Source of the DNA: Caldilineaceae bacterium | GTDB lineage: Bacteria > Chloroflexota > Anaerolineae > Caldilineales > Caldilineaceae | Direction: 5' to 3' | Assembly: GCA_022827195.1 (NCBI GenBank) | Contig: JAJDTL010000040.1 | Location: 1-64,000, forward strand | DNA length: 64,000 nucleotides | Part shown: positions 34,688 to 42,144 of the stretch, in pieces | How the letters are laid out: each line of letters opens with the position of its first letter | How positions within the stretch are numbered: the first letter of the stretch is position 1 | The notes under the pieces: model-generated | Told to the model about the DNA's origin: nothing | The model's database searches: none | The model's input: only the letters and a program-made list of their open reading frames with translations | Made by a program: the position numbers and the translations under genes

Positions 34688-34765
34688 TTGCGGGGGCAGG
34701 ACTCGAACCTGCGACACCTGGCCGGCTTCAACCGACACGGGCTCTACCCACTGAGCTACCCCGCA
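34688..34765 (-). tRNA. tRNA-like gene with aberrant anticodon arm
   Basis: The 78-base sequence has a perfect acceptor stem (TGCGGGG/CCCCGCA), a normal D-arm (GCTC/GAGC) and a perfect T-arm (GCAGG TTCGAGT CCTGC). The anticodon region is abnormal: the best five-pair stem GTCGG/CCGGC encloses a six-base loop TTGAAG, with extra bases on both sides. No seven-base loop forms. Anticodons such as GAA or TGA can be imagined but none is supported. It abuts the upstream stop codon and encodes no CCA. Confidence 0.55.
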
Positions 34766-35614
34766 TCAAAACTGCGTGTACTTCCCATCCGCCCGCAGCC
34801 GCCACTGCGGCCGCCCGCTCACATCCAGCTGTATCTGCATCTCACGCGGCAGCCACACAATGCTGACCGTCTCCCCCGTGCGCGGATGCGGCCGCTGCCA
34901 GATCACCGTGGGCTCCTGCAGGCCGAAGCCGCGCATGTAGTCTGGCGACGCCACGTGGCCGGCGAAAGAGTCGCCGTGCACTCCCTGCCACCGCACCACG
35001 TACCCTCCCAGTCCGTCGACCCCGCACAGCCGCGCCACCGGCGCATTCGGAGGAATCGGGCAGCCGCCCCCGTCCTCGCAGGCCGCCACCAGCTCCGACG
35101 CCCATAACGGCAACGCCTCTGCGGCCGCGACTACTACATCTTGTGTTTCGCGGGCCTGCGATCGAACAACATCTTGTGGCCCCTGCGCCGCCGCTATTTC
35201 TTCCTCCAGGACGATATTGCGCTTCTGCGCCTCCAGCAGCCTTCCCTCAAGGTCGTCGATGATCCGCCACAGCCGCCCCTCACTGACGCTCGCCGGCGTC
35301 GCCCGCGGCGCGGCTTCCACGCGGTCCCCCACCTGCAGCTCCGCTGACCGGCCCCACGAAGGCGTCGGCGTCCACGTCGCTACCTCCTGGGCCTGGGCCT
35401 CGCCCAGCGCCGTCGTGATCTCCGCCGGCACGCGGCCCTCGATGGCCGACATGACCCAGCTCATCGCCACAACCGTCACCATCCCGACTGCCGCGCCGAT
35501 GCCGTACTGCACACCCTGGCGCAGCTTCTGCCGGCCGGCAGACACGACCTCACCGGCAATGCCCTTCAGCTCAACGGCATCGACCTCCTGGGTCTCCTCC
35601 GGATCGTCTTTCAT
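34766..35614 (-). CDS. Membrane-anchored phage protein of unknown function
   Basis: The 282-aa product has one membrane segment (QYGIGAAVGMVTVVAMSWVMSAI, about residues 36-58), a Pro/Thr linker, a coiled-coil stretch RLWRIIDDLEGRLLEAQKRNIVLEEEIAAAQ near residue 115 and a Cys-containing C-terminal domain. It resembles spanin-like or lysis-associated layouts only in general shape. The ATG at 35614 overlaps the small upstream gene's stop region. Confidence 0.6.
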   Translation of the reverse strand: MKDDPEETQEVDAVELKGIAGEVVSAGRQKLRQGVQYGIGAAVGMVTVVAMSWVMSAIEGRVPAEITTALGEAQAQEVATWTPTPSWGRSAELQVGDRVEAAPRATPASVSEGRLWRIIDDLEGRLLEAQKRNIVLEEEIAAAQGPQDVVRSQARETQDVVVAAAEALPLWASELVAACEDGGGCPIPPNAPVARLCGVDGLGGYVVRWQGVHGDSFAGHVASPDYMRGFGLQEPTVIWQRPHPRTGETVSIVWLPREMQIQLDVSGRPQWRLRADGKYTQF

Positions 35615-35615
35615 G

Positions 35616-35714
35616 TCAAAATCCAGCCCCCTGCCTCGACAAGGTAAACAGCAAGCCCGCAATGACCAGCGTCAGCATAACCAGGCTGAGGTCCCGCCAA
35701 CCTGTATCGCGCAC
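35616..35714 (-). CDS. Tiny membrane peptide (32 aa)
   Basis: A GTG at 35714 overlaps the upstream stop codon. The frame gives one hydrophobic segment, LSLVMLTLVIAGLLFTL, ending in a basic tail. The one-base overlap with the previous gene and its place between two membrane proteins support it, but it is very short. Confidence 0.45.
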   Translation of the reverse strand: MRDTGWRDLSLVMLTLVIAGLLFTLSRQGAGF

Positions 35715-35950
35715 TATGCGCCCCCGATGACCAGCTGCGCCAGATAAACCACAATCGCCACGATCGCAGTGCCGAGCAGCGCGCCGCCCCCGTATACGAA
35801 GCGCGCCACCGATTGCTGCCGCTCCTCGACCCGGGTAAGCCGCTCCACGATTCCCGACAGCGCCTGAATTGAGGCCACATTCGCCTCCTGCTGAATCTCG
35901 AGCCGCGTCAGACGCTCCAGCTGGCTGAGTTCGTGTTCACTCATGTCCAT
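35714..35950 (-). CDS. Holin/haemolysin XhlA-like small protein
   Basis: The 78-aa product begins with a coiled coil (LERLTRLEIQQEANVASIQALSGIVERLTRVEERQQS) followed by one membrane segment, YGGGALLGTAIVAIVVYLAQLVI. This is the layout of XhlA-type proteins that help phage lysis. A second in-frame ATG lies at 35944. Confidence 0.65.
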   Translation of the reverse strand: MDMSEHELSQLERLTRLEIQQEANVASIQALSGIVERLTRVEERQQSVARFVYGGGALLGTAIVAIVVYLAQLVIGGA

Positions 35951-35953
35951 CGC

Positions 35954-36829
35954 TCACCACGCTAAAAATGCTACATCTCCGTCTTCGGCGGCCTCAAACG
36001 CATACAACTTTCCGTCACCGTACACTGTATGCAGCCGCACCCGCTCCGCGCCCCACACAATCTCAATCGGCGCGCCCGTCACAAAGTGCCGCAACACCGC
36101 CCGCCGTCCTGCCATCGCCGGCGACGGAAATGGGACGTGCGGACCGGTCTCAATACGGCCGCCCGGACCGATGAAGTACAGCCACCAGCCCGATCCGCTC
36201 GCGCTTCTGCACAGCGCCATCGGCCGTGCTGCGTGCCGGGGCAGGCACTGCGGCCGCCACGCGCTGAGTGTTCTACCCTGTTGCGCTCTCGGCGTCACGC
36301 TTGCTGCGGGCGGACTTGCCGCCGGCGTCGAAGCCGGCGGCATCGCCTGGACTGGCGGCGCGGCAAGATGCGGACTCGGTGTCGCCGGCGGTGTCAACGT
36401 GACTCGCGCCGCGGGTGCGGTTGGCGTAAAGGTCCATGTCGACGTCGGTGTCGAAGTCGGCGTATCAGTGGGAGGCTCGGGTGTATTCGTAGCTGTCGAG
36501 CTCGGAGTAGCCGTAGGCACGCGTGTGCGGGTGGGCCGTCTGGTCGGCGGCCTGCGGTCCGGGTAGCAGACGGGGTGCCAGTTCGGCATCCGATACCAGT
36601 ATCCCGACCCGTCAGACCGGTCACAGCAGATGGCACATGTGCCGGGCCCCTCGTATCCCGGCCAGGGCGCAATGTCCGGGGACATCACTTCGCCCGGCGG
36701 GCAGTAGTTGACGCGCTGCGCCTGGGGCGCGGCGTGCGCACTGTCCATCAATACGGGCCACATCATGCAGGCTATGGCCGCGATCGCCATCGCGACCACG
36801 GGCCAGCCCTTCCGCTCGCTACGGTCCAT
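35954..36829 (-). CDS. Secreted phage-encoded protein with Pro/Thr-rich linker
   Basis: The 291-aa product has a signal peptide (VVAMAIAAIACMMWPVLMDSAHA, cleavage near residue 33), a cysteine-containing domain NYCPPGEVM...GTCAICCDRSDGSGYWYRMPNWHPVCYPD, a 60-residue linker rich in TP and TPT units, and a C-terminal beta-rich domain. Long TPT linkers are common in secreted proteins of Chloroflexota. Its role is unknown. It lies next to terL, 108 bases downstream, so it is probably expressed late and could be a lysis enzyme or a host-modifying protein. Confidence 0.65.
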   Translation of the reverse strand: MDRSERKGWPVVAMAIAAIACMMWPVLMDSAHAAPQAQRVNYCPPGEVMSPDIAPWPGYEGPGTCAICCDRSDGSGYWYRMPNWHPVCYPDRRPPTRRPTRTRVPTATPSSTATNTPEPPTDTPTSTPTSTWTFTPTAPAARVTLTPPATPSPHLAAPPVQAMPPASTPAASPPAASVTPRAQQGRTLSAWRPQCLPRHAARPMALCRSASGSGWWLYFIGPGGRIETGPHVPFPSPAMAGRRAVLRHFVTGAPIEIVWGAERVRLHTVYGDGKLYAFEAAEDGDVAFLAW

Positions 36830-36937
36830 CGGTCAGCCTCTTTGGGTCTTCTACCGTCACGCCCGGCTCCTGGAACCTGGATCTGGTCGGCTGTCCCCCG
36901 CGCTTGGGACAACTCTGCAATTCGGCCTCTCTACCCC

Positions 36938-38614
36938 CTACACCATCTCCACGCCGCGGTCCTCATACACCGACCGCTTGGGACCTGAGTGACGCATCGC
37001 CCTGTCGAGGCCCATGATCAGCGCCACAACCCCGTCTACTTTTTCTTTGGACCTGGCCTTATGCGGCTTGATATTGTCGGCCGGGTCCTGCACGACGACC
37101 ACGTTGTGGCCCATCCAGCGCATGACCGGCTGCTCGCCGTACGCGATCTTCTCCTGCAGAACAAGGCGCTCGAGCTCCTTCGACGGACCGGACATGCTCA
37201 GGTAGCCCTGGCCCATAGCCACCATTGTCAGCCCGATCTGCTCGGCACGGTTGTAAATGCTCGCCGCGCCGTAGCGGTCGAAGGCGATGTCCTGGATGCT
37301 GAAGCGCCGCGAGTCCGCGTCGATCGTCTCAAAAATGAAGTCGTGGTCGATGACGCCGCCGGGCGTCGGGATCAGATGCCCTTCCCTGGCCCACAGGTCG
37401 TACGGCACGCTCACCTTTTGGCTGCGGCGGGCTATGGAGTCCTGCGGCACGAAAAAGCGGCTGAGAACGGGATACACGCCGTCATCGTCCGGCTCAAATA
37501 TCAGGACCCAGGCCGCGATGTCCTCAACCGTGGCCAGGTCCAGGCCCCCCCAGCAGCGCTTGCCGGCCAACTCCTGCTCGTCGACCGTGCCCATGCAGCG
37601 GTCCCAGACCTCGGCCCGAAACCAGCGCGCCGTCGACGAGACCCACGCGTTCAATCTGTAGCGCAGGAACGCGTGCAGCTTGCGCATGTTCTCTCGGGCC
37701 TCGTCGGCCAGCTCGCGCATGTTGTCGAGGAAGACCGAAACGCCCAGGTTGGGGTTCGCCTTGCGCCAGGCACCCTCGTCCTGCCACTCCGCCTCCTCGT
37801 CGATCGCGTACACCGCCGGGAAAAAGGCGTCCGCCTCGACCGAGCCCTCGAGCACGCGCTCCGCGTAGTCCCGCTCCTGCCCACAGATGGACAGCTCATC
37901 CTCGCCCGCGGTCGTCGTCGAGAGCATCAGCGGCTGCTCTCTCGAGCCCATGCCCGTGATCATCACGTTCCACAGTTCATCGGTCCTGTGCTCGTGCAGC
38001 TCGTCCATGATGCACATGTGCACATGGTGGCCGCTGGCGTGCTTGTCGTCGGCGGAGAGAGGAACGAATCGGGAGGCCGTGTCGCGGATGAAGATCGAGT
38101 GCGTGTGGACCGTCAGCACACCGTTCAGCGACGTCGACGCCCGCGCCATCCGCTGCGCCTCGGCAAAGATGATCTTGGCCTGCTCTTTCTTGGTTGCGCC
38201 GCAGTAGACCTCAGCCCCCGGCTCGCCGTCGGCCACCAGGGCGTACAGCGCCAGGGCCGCGGCCAGCGTCGACTTGCCGTTCTTGCGCGCCACCTCCAGG
38301 TAGGCACGCCGGAATCGGCGCGTCCCGTCATCCCGCAGCCAGCCGTAAAGCGTCGTCACCACGAACTCCTGCCAAGGCTCAAGCTCGAGCGGCCTGCCCG
38401 ACCACTTGCCCTTGCTGTGATTCAGCATCGAGCAAAAGTCGACCACCAGCCGTCCCAGCTCCGGGCGCCAGACCAGCCCGCGCGCCGCGCCGGTCTGCAG
38501 GTCCTCCAGCTGGCGCTCCACCATCAGCCGCTCGAGCCGGCCCGTCACCACCCGGCCCGACATCACGTCGTCGATATAGCGGTCGACCGCCTCGCCCGCG
38601 CCCGTCTCTCTCAT
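36938..38614 (-). CDS. Terminase large subunit
   Basis: The 558-aa packaging motor has an ATPase domain with Walker A ARKNGKST at residues 109-116, VYCGATKKEQAKIIFAEAQRM near residue 136 and the Walker B-like CIMDELHEHR near residue 200, followed by a nuclease domain with GLDLATVEDIAAWVLIF near residue 355. It fits the Terminase_1/HK97-like family. It overlaps the upstream 65-aa gene by four bases. Confidence 0.95.
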   Translation of the reverse strand: MRETGAGEAVDRYIDDVMSGRVVTGRLERLMVERQLEDLQTGAARGLVWRPELGRLVVDFCSMLNHSKGKWSGRPLELEPWQEFVVTTLYGWLRDDGTRRFRRAYLEVARKNGKSTLAAALALYALVADGEPGAEVYCGATKKEQAKIIFAEAQRMARASTSLNGVLTVHTHSIFIRDTASRFVPLSADDKHASGHHVHMCIMDELHEHRTDELWNVMITGMGSREQPLMLSTTTAGEDELSICGQERDYAERVLEGSVEADAFFPAVYAIDEEAEWQDEGAWRKANPNLGVSVFLDNMRELADEARENMRKLHAFLRYRLNAWVSSTARWFRAEVWDRCMGTVDEQELAGKRCWGGLDLATVEDIAAWVLIFEPDDDGVYPVLSRFFVPQDSIARRSQKVSVPYDLWAREGHLIPTPGGVIDHDFIFETIDADSRRFSIQDIAFDRYGAASIYNRAEQIGLTMVAMGQGYLSMSGPSKELERLVLQEKIAYGEQPVMRWMGHNVVVVQDPADNIKPHKARSKEKVDGVVALIMGLDRAMRHSGPKRSVYEDRGVEMV

Positions 38615-38808
38615 CCGCCCGGCTCGAGCGCCGCCCGGACGAAGCAGTCCTTCGCCTCGAGCAGCTTGCGCAGGCCCGTCGTCTTCTCCGGACCCTCCGC
38701 CAAAATCCGGTCCATCGCCTCCGCCAGCTGGCGGCAGTCGTCGACCACGTCGGCCAGCTCCGGTTCAAGATGATCGCCGTCAAACCACTTAACCATCCGA
38801 TTCGACAT
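38611..38808 (-). CDS. Small phage protein between terS and terL
   Basis: The 65-aa product (MSNRMVKWFDG...) is helical and acidic. AGGAG lies six bases before the ATG at 38808. It overlaps terL by four bases. Function unknown, perhaps packaging-related. Confidence 0.6.
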   Translation of the reverse strand: MSNRMVKWFDGDHLEPELADVVDDCRQLAEAMDRILAEGPEKTTGLRKLLEAKDCFVRAALEPGG

Positions 38809-39274
38809 TTTCATTCTCCTGCTGGATTTCGACATTCTCTGTAGATGCGGCCTTCGCCTTTCGCCGCGTCTTCGGCGCTTGGCGCATCGACCGGCTGGCA
38901 ATCTCGATCTTCAGGCCCTCCTTCGACTGGCCGGGCTTCCAGAAGTCGGGCCTCACCCCCGGCGGATAGGCCGCCTCGACCGCCGCCCGCACCAGCGACA
39001 TCGTCGGTCCGCCCGGACTCCACTGCACGACCAGGCGGCCCCGCACCTGCTTGCCTCCTTTGCCCCGGTACCGCGGCAACATCGCCGCCTTTGCGTCCTT
39101 GATCAGACGCGCCCCGATCATGTTCAGCGCCGTGCCCGCCAGAAACATCTGCTCGGCCGACATCTCAGCCACCTCGCCCGAGCCGTCAATCACCGACGGC
39201 TTGACAAGATAACCGCCTTCACCCGAGCCGTTCAGGATTTCATGCAGGTCAGCAGTGGTCAGCCCTTTTGCCAC
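38789..39274 (-). CDS. Phage protein of unknown function downstream of terS
   Basis: The 161-aa product starts at a GTG (39274) with GGAGA nine bases upstream; the open frame continues to 39418, but that part is Cys- and Arg-rich and has no ribosome site. The body has a helical middle and a basic C-terminus (PKTRRKAKAAS). It lies between terS and the small pre-terL gene. No family recognised. Confidence 0.6.
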   Translation of the reverse strand: MAKGLTTADLHEILNGSGEGGYLVKPSVIDGSGEVAEMSAEQMFLAGTALNMIGARLIKDAKAAMLPRYRGKGGKQVRGRLVVQWSPGGPTMSLVRAAVEAAYPPGVRPDFWKPGQSKEGLKIEIASRSMRQAPKTRRKAKAASTENVEIQQENENVESDG

Positions 39275-39421
39275 GTCGCTTATCTCCGATGAACCGGCCA
39301 ACTGTGGAAAAGCCGAAATCAGCCCACAGTTCCTTGGGAGGCAGCGGCACTCCCCGCGGCCACAATTGCCAAATCCTCTTGTCCTTCGAATTGAAAATTG
39401 CCGCGAGCAAACGGGCAATCA

Positions 39422-39883
39422 TCAGGCTGCAGCCTTCATCTGTTCCCGCTTTTTGTTGAGCTCGCTCAGCGGGTCCTTCTTTGGCGCCGGCTGGTGCTTG
39501 CCTATCCGCGCCCGAGCAACCGGGTTCAGCCCCAGAGACTCCTCGATCTGCCGCAACTCCGACGACGTCTTGAGCGCGTACGCCCGCATCGCCGTCTGCG
39601 TCGGGTCCTCGAAGTCGAGCGCCATCGCGTCCATCTGCGCCGTAACCGCCTCATGACCGGCCCGCAGGCCTGCGTACCGCTCGAGCAGCCCCAGGTCCGC
39701 CCGCGCCAGCATGCCGGCTGCAATCAGCATCTTGCCCGTATCGCGCCAGATAGCCCGCGCCCGTCCCTGAATGCGCGGCGGGCACGGGGGCATCTTATCC
39801 AGCCCCTGCATAGCTTCGTCTTTCTTTGGCCCGCGGCCGCCTTCCAGCCACTGCTCGGTTGAAGTCTTCGCCTGGCGCGCCAT
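39422..39883 (-). CDS. Terminase small subunit, P27 family
   Basis: The 153-aa protein has PPCPPRIQGRARAIWRDTGKMLIAAGMLARADLGLLERYA (residues about 31-70), the P27 pattern, and a C-terminal LGLNPVARARIG near residue 122. It recognises phage DNA and starts packaging. The ATG at 39883 has GGAAG upstream and lies about 30 bases after the predicted transcription start of the promoter module at 39921-39993. Confidence 0.85.
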   Translation of the reverse strand: MARQAKTSTEQWLEGGRGPKKDEAMQGLDKMPPCPPRIQGRARAIWRDTGKMLIAAGMLARADLGLLERYAGLRAGHEAVTAQMDAMALDFEDPTQTAMRAYALKTSSELRQIEESLGLNPVARARIGKHQPAPKKDPLSELNKKREQMKAAA

Positions 39884-39920
39884 CTCAGTCTTCCAACTGC
39901 AGGGATCCAGTCCGACTTCG

Positions 39921-39993
39921 AAGATACCCAGCGTCGATCGCGTCGTCAACGGATGCGTAAAAAATGAGCAAAAAATGCGTAAAGAATGAGCAA
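39921..39993 (-). promoter_or_regulatory. Late promoter with two upstream 19-bp repeats (terminase transcript)
   Basis: On the minus strand TTGACG (39949-39944) and TATCTT (39926-39921) are separated by 17 bases. Two copies of ATGCGTAAARAATGAGCAA (plus strand, 39953-39971 and 39975-39993) start three bases upstream of the -35 box and are 22 bases apart. The block 39945-39994 matches 31780-31829 in 49 of 50 positions. Confidence 0.78.
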
Positions 39994-40012
39994 TAAGCGG
40001 TCACAAGGCCTG

Positions 40013-40021
40013 TGATATACT
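40013..40021 (+). promoter_or_regulatory. Extended -10 promoter of the small HTH gene
   Basis: TGATATACT is an extended -10 box (TGnTATACT). A start point seven bases further would fall on the ATG at 40028, and no ribosome site is present, so the messenger is probably leaderless. The repeat module at 39953-39993 lies directly upstream, where a regulator could act in both directions. Confidence 0.55.
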
Positions 40022-40027
40022 GGGGCC

Positions 40028-40246
40028 ATGAGTAGCGGTGGATGGAAGACGAAATTTCTGTATGCTTTGCGTAATCTCGGCTCCCCGACGGAGGCCGCCC
40101 GGGCAATCGAAATCCCGCTTTCAACTGCATATACGGCTCGATATCGCGACGCAAATTTCCGTCGGCAGTGGCAAACGGCCCTGGCGACCCATCAGCTACT
40201 GCGCGATCGGGTCTCGATTGGCGCCGTCGAAAGAGGCGAGCAATGA
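40028..40246 (+). CDS. Small HTH-like protein, candidate late-gene regulator
   Basis: The 72-aa product contains LGSPTEAARAIEIPLSTAYTARYRDANFRRQWQTAL, a helix-turn-helix pattern similar to small terminase or phBC6A51-type HTH proteins. It is the only plus-strand gene in the phage's early and late regions, starts beside the repeat module shared by two late promoters, and appears leaderless. I infer it binds these repeats and controls late genes and itself. It could instead be a DNA-recognition protein for packaging. Confidence 0.65.
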   Translation: MSSGGWKTKFLYALRNLGSPTEAARAIEIPLSTAYTARYRDANFRRQWQTALATHQLLRDRVSIGAVERGEQ

Positions 40247-40286
40247 GAAGCGCCTCGAGCTAAGCCAAAAGTCCACAACGAAAAAA

Positions 40287-40316
40287 GCCCCGTCGGTGTT
40301 CGTACACCGACGGGGC
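40287..40316 (-). terminator. Strong Rho-independent terminator of the early minus-strand operon
   Basis: A perfect 13-bp stem (GCCCCGTCGGTGT and its complement) with a four-base loop is followed on the minus strand by six T bases. It ends the transcript that runs from the integrase side to the gene stopping at 40342. Confidence 0.92.
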
Positions 40317-40341
40317 CTGGCCACTCGAATAGAATGCCTTT

Positions 40342-40620
40342 TCATCCGCCGCGAAGCGCCTCCTCGAGTGCGGCCGGATGATAGGCTCGCAGGTAGCTCA
40401 CACAGCCACCCATCGCCCGCAGGGGGTTTCCGTAGCGCATCGGGTTGCTGCCGGCAAGCCGCGTGCCGTTCTGGTCGTACACTGACCAGCTCCAGCGCCG
40501 CGTGCAGGCCCAGCGCTGCCAGCTGCCCTCGACAACCAGGCAAAGCCCCGGAATCTGGGCCACCCTTCGCATCGGCCCCTCTTTGTGCCAGTGGATCTGG
40601 CCAGCTGAATTGGTGCTCAT
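40342..40620 (-). CDS. Small unknown phage protein, last of the early operon
   Basis: The 92-aa product (MSTNSAGQIHWHKEG...) has a beta-rich Trp-containing middle, GSWQRWACTRRWSWSVYDQNG. It starts two bases after the previous gene and is followed by the terminator. Function unknown. Confidence 0.6.
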   Translation of the reverse strand: MSTNSAGQIHWHKEGPMRRVAQIPGLCLVVEGSWQRWACTRRWSWSVYDQNGTRLAGSNPMRYGNPLRAMGGCVSYLRAYHPAALEEALRGG

Positions 40621-40621
40621 G

Positions 40622-41002
40622 CTATATGGTGCCGGCCAGCCGGAAGTCGGGCAGTACGGAAACGTCCTCCGGAGACCACAGGTGCAAAACCTCACGCCCG
40701 ACCTCGTTCGAATAGTCCCTGTGCTTGTCGGCTTCAGGAAAGACCTGAATGGCCGCCCTGTCGTCGCCAATCGTCAATTCCTTCGCCTTCTTGAGGTCCT
40801 CGTACGACGGCATCCCCCTGTCGCGCCTTGACACGCTTACATGGCGCCAAAAGAAGCCAACGTGCACCTCGTCCGCCACGATAAAGGTGAGGTGGCGCCA
40901 CTTGCCCGCATAGCCGTTGTTGCGCCAGTGCAGGATGCGGACGTCCTTCGAAACCGGCTGCGCCTGGCGGCCTGCCGAAGCCCTATACTCTTTTCTATCC
41001 AT
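40622..41002 (-). CDS. DUF7694-like phage protein
   Basis: The 126-aa product contains MPSYEDLKKAKELTIGDDRAAIQVFPEADKHRDYSNEVGREVLHLW (from about residue 64), a pattern I recognise from a widespread phage family of unknown function (DUF7694). The first 60 residues have basic and aromatic stretches. Cytoplasmic; role unknown. Confidence 0.68.
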   Translation of the reverse strand: MDRKEYRASAGRQAQPVSKDVRILHWRNNGYAGKWRHLTFIVADEVHVGFFWRHVSVSRRDRGMPSYEDLKKAKELTIGDDRAAIQVFPEADKHRDYSNEVGREVLHLWSPEDVSVLPDFRLAGTI

Positions 41003-41010
41003 ATTCGCTC

Positions 41011-41307
41011 TCAGTCATAGAAGATATCAATCTCAGGACCTTCCGAAAAGGGCAGCTGGATCGGTGCTGCCGGCAACGTCCTCGGCAGCGACCGGCTGCC
41101 CACCTCGCGGGCCGTTTCCTCGGCCGCCGGCGTGATGCAGTAGATGGCGGCCGAGCCGTAATACTGCGTGAGCTCCGGCTCTTCGCCCTCCTTGCCAAAC
41201 ACGTCCAGGCGCAGGAGCTTTCCCCCGTACATGTCCACTTCGGACACCCTGCCGCCCAATGTTCGGCGGCCCATCAACTCGACGATAGCCCAACCCTCAT
41301 ATTCCAT
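41011..41307 (-). CDS. Conserved small phage protein (EGWxIVELMGxR type)
   Basis: The 98-aa product starts MEYEGWAIVELMGRRTLGGRVSEVDMYGGKLLRLDVF and contains TQYYGSAAIYCITPAAEETAREV, features of a common phage hypothetical family. The start is ATG 41307; the frame continues upstream without support. Function unknown. Confidence 0.68.
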   Translation of the reverse strand: MEYEGWAIVELMGRRTLGGRVSEVDMYGGKLLRLDVFGKEGEEPELTQYYGSAAIYCITPAAEETAREVGSRSLPRTLPAAPIQLPFSEGPEIDIFYD

Positions 41308-41464
41308 GCCGTCTGATAGCCTCCTTCTTCTCGGGCACATCCAGCCCGCAGTAGCAGCGTTCGTTTTCGCCGCGATCTTGGCAAAAGCAGAGTCGACGGT
41401 GCGGCGAGGCCGCGCATGGCGGGTCAAGGAGCGGCAGCTCCGAGTCCTTGCCGTCGGCCGCCAT
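41297..41464 (-). CDS. Small Cys-rich protein
   Basis: The 55-aa product has CFC and CYC pairs in its second half, suggesting a small metal-binding fold. GAGAGG lies five bases before the ATG at 41464; a TTG at 41506 would give 69 aa. It overlaps the next gene by 11 bases. Confidence 0.5.
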   Translation of the reverse strand: MAADGKDSELPLLDPPCAASPHRRLCFCQDRGENERCYCGLDVPEKKEAIRRHGI

Positions 41465-41506
41465 CCGTACCTCTCTTTTCGGTTCCGGACACGATTCCCG
41501 TCTCAA

Positions 41507-41938
41507 CTAATCGACATCCCCCCATTTCTCAAGGAGCCCCGGATGGTGCTCGTCGTAGCATTTGCGGCACATAAAGGCCGTGTGCCCGTTGCGGTGGGAG
41601 GCCGCCAGTGCCACCTTCCCTTTTCCGAGACAGTGGTAGCAGTAGCCGCGGTAGACCTCCGGGCCGCCGCGGCGGACAACCCAGTCGTCGGGCAGGTCGC
41701 GCATGAAGGACTTGCCGGCGGCTTTGGCGTCGCCCCTTTTCGGAAACTGTTCGGTCGAAACGTAGAGCGGAGTGTCGCCGTACAAGACAACGAAAATGTA
41801 GCGGCCGCTCTTGTGGCGAAGGACCTTGACCTTGCGGCCCTCGGCGTAGATGCGTTGCTTGGCGGACTGAGTGCGGGAGCGAAGCCTGGTCCTGGCCGGT
41901 GGGAGGGCGTGGTGTTCAAGCAGGGCTGGCTGGGTCAT
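41507..41938 (-). CDS. Phage zinc-ribbon protein
   Basis: The 143-aa product has a basic N-terminal half with a beta-rich segment (KVLRHKSGRYIFVVLYGDTPLYVSTEQF) and a C-terminal zinc ribbon with CYHCLGKG and CRKCYDEH. Role unknown, perhaps nucleic-acid binding. Its ATG overlaps the stop of the previous gene (ATGA). Confidence 0.6.
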   Translation of the reverse strand: MTQPALLEHHALPPARTRLRSRTQSAKQRIYAEGRKVKVLRHKSGRYIFVVLYGDTPLYVSTEQFPKRGDAKAAGKSFMRDLPDDWVVRRGGPEVYRGYCYHCLGKGKVALAASHRNGHTAFMCRKCYDEHHPGLLEKWGDVD

Positions 41939-42144
41939 GGTGCAGGACTCTCCTCGACGAAGTCAAACAGGTCTTCGAAATCCGACGGCCTGAAGTCGAA
42001 GAACGTCATCACGATTCCATCAGGTCTATAGACTCGCACCCTCATCGTTGGCTCTACTCCCGAGACGTCGCGCCTAGCCAGAAGTCTCAGGTCTTCCTTG
42101 AATAGGACCTCCCGGTCGTCGGGCTTGCCAATTGTCGGGGTCAT
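41935..42144 (-). CDS. Small unknown phage protein
   Basis: The 69-aa acidic product has beta-strand-like VRVYRPDGIVMTFFDFRPSDFEDLFDFVEE. It overlaps both neighbours by four bases. No family recognised. Confidence 0.55.
   Translation of the reverse strand: MTPTIGKPDDREVLFKEDLRLLARRDVSGVEPTMRVRVYRPDGIVMTFFDFRPSDFEDLFDFVEESPAP

Noticed and set aside
34667..35107. 146-aa plus-strand frame starting in the tRNA-like gene
   Set aside because: The frame reads through a tRNA-like sequence and then antisense to a minus-strand gene; this is a well-known false protein pattern.
36989..38773. 594-aa plus-strand open frame opposite terL
   Set aside because: The minus strand encodes a clear terminase with Walker motifs; the plus frame has no domain and His/Arg/Pro-rich composition typical of antisense reading.
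40285..40318. Terminator for the plus-strand HTH gene
   Set aside because: The T-run follows the stem only on the minus strand, so the hairpin ends the minus-strand operon; on the plus strand it is preceded by A bases and followed by CTGG.
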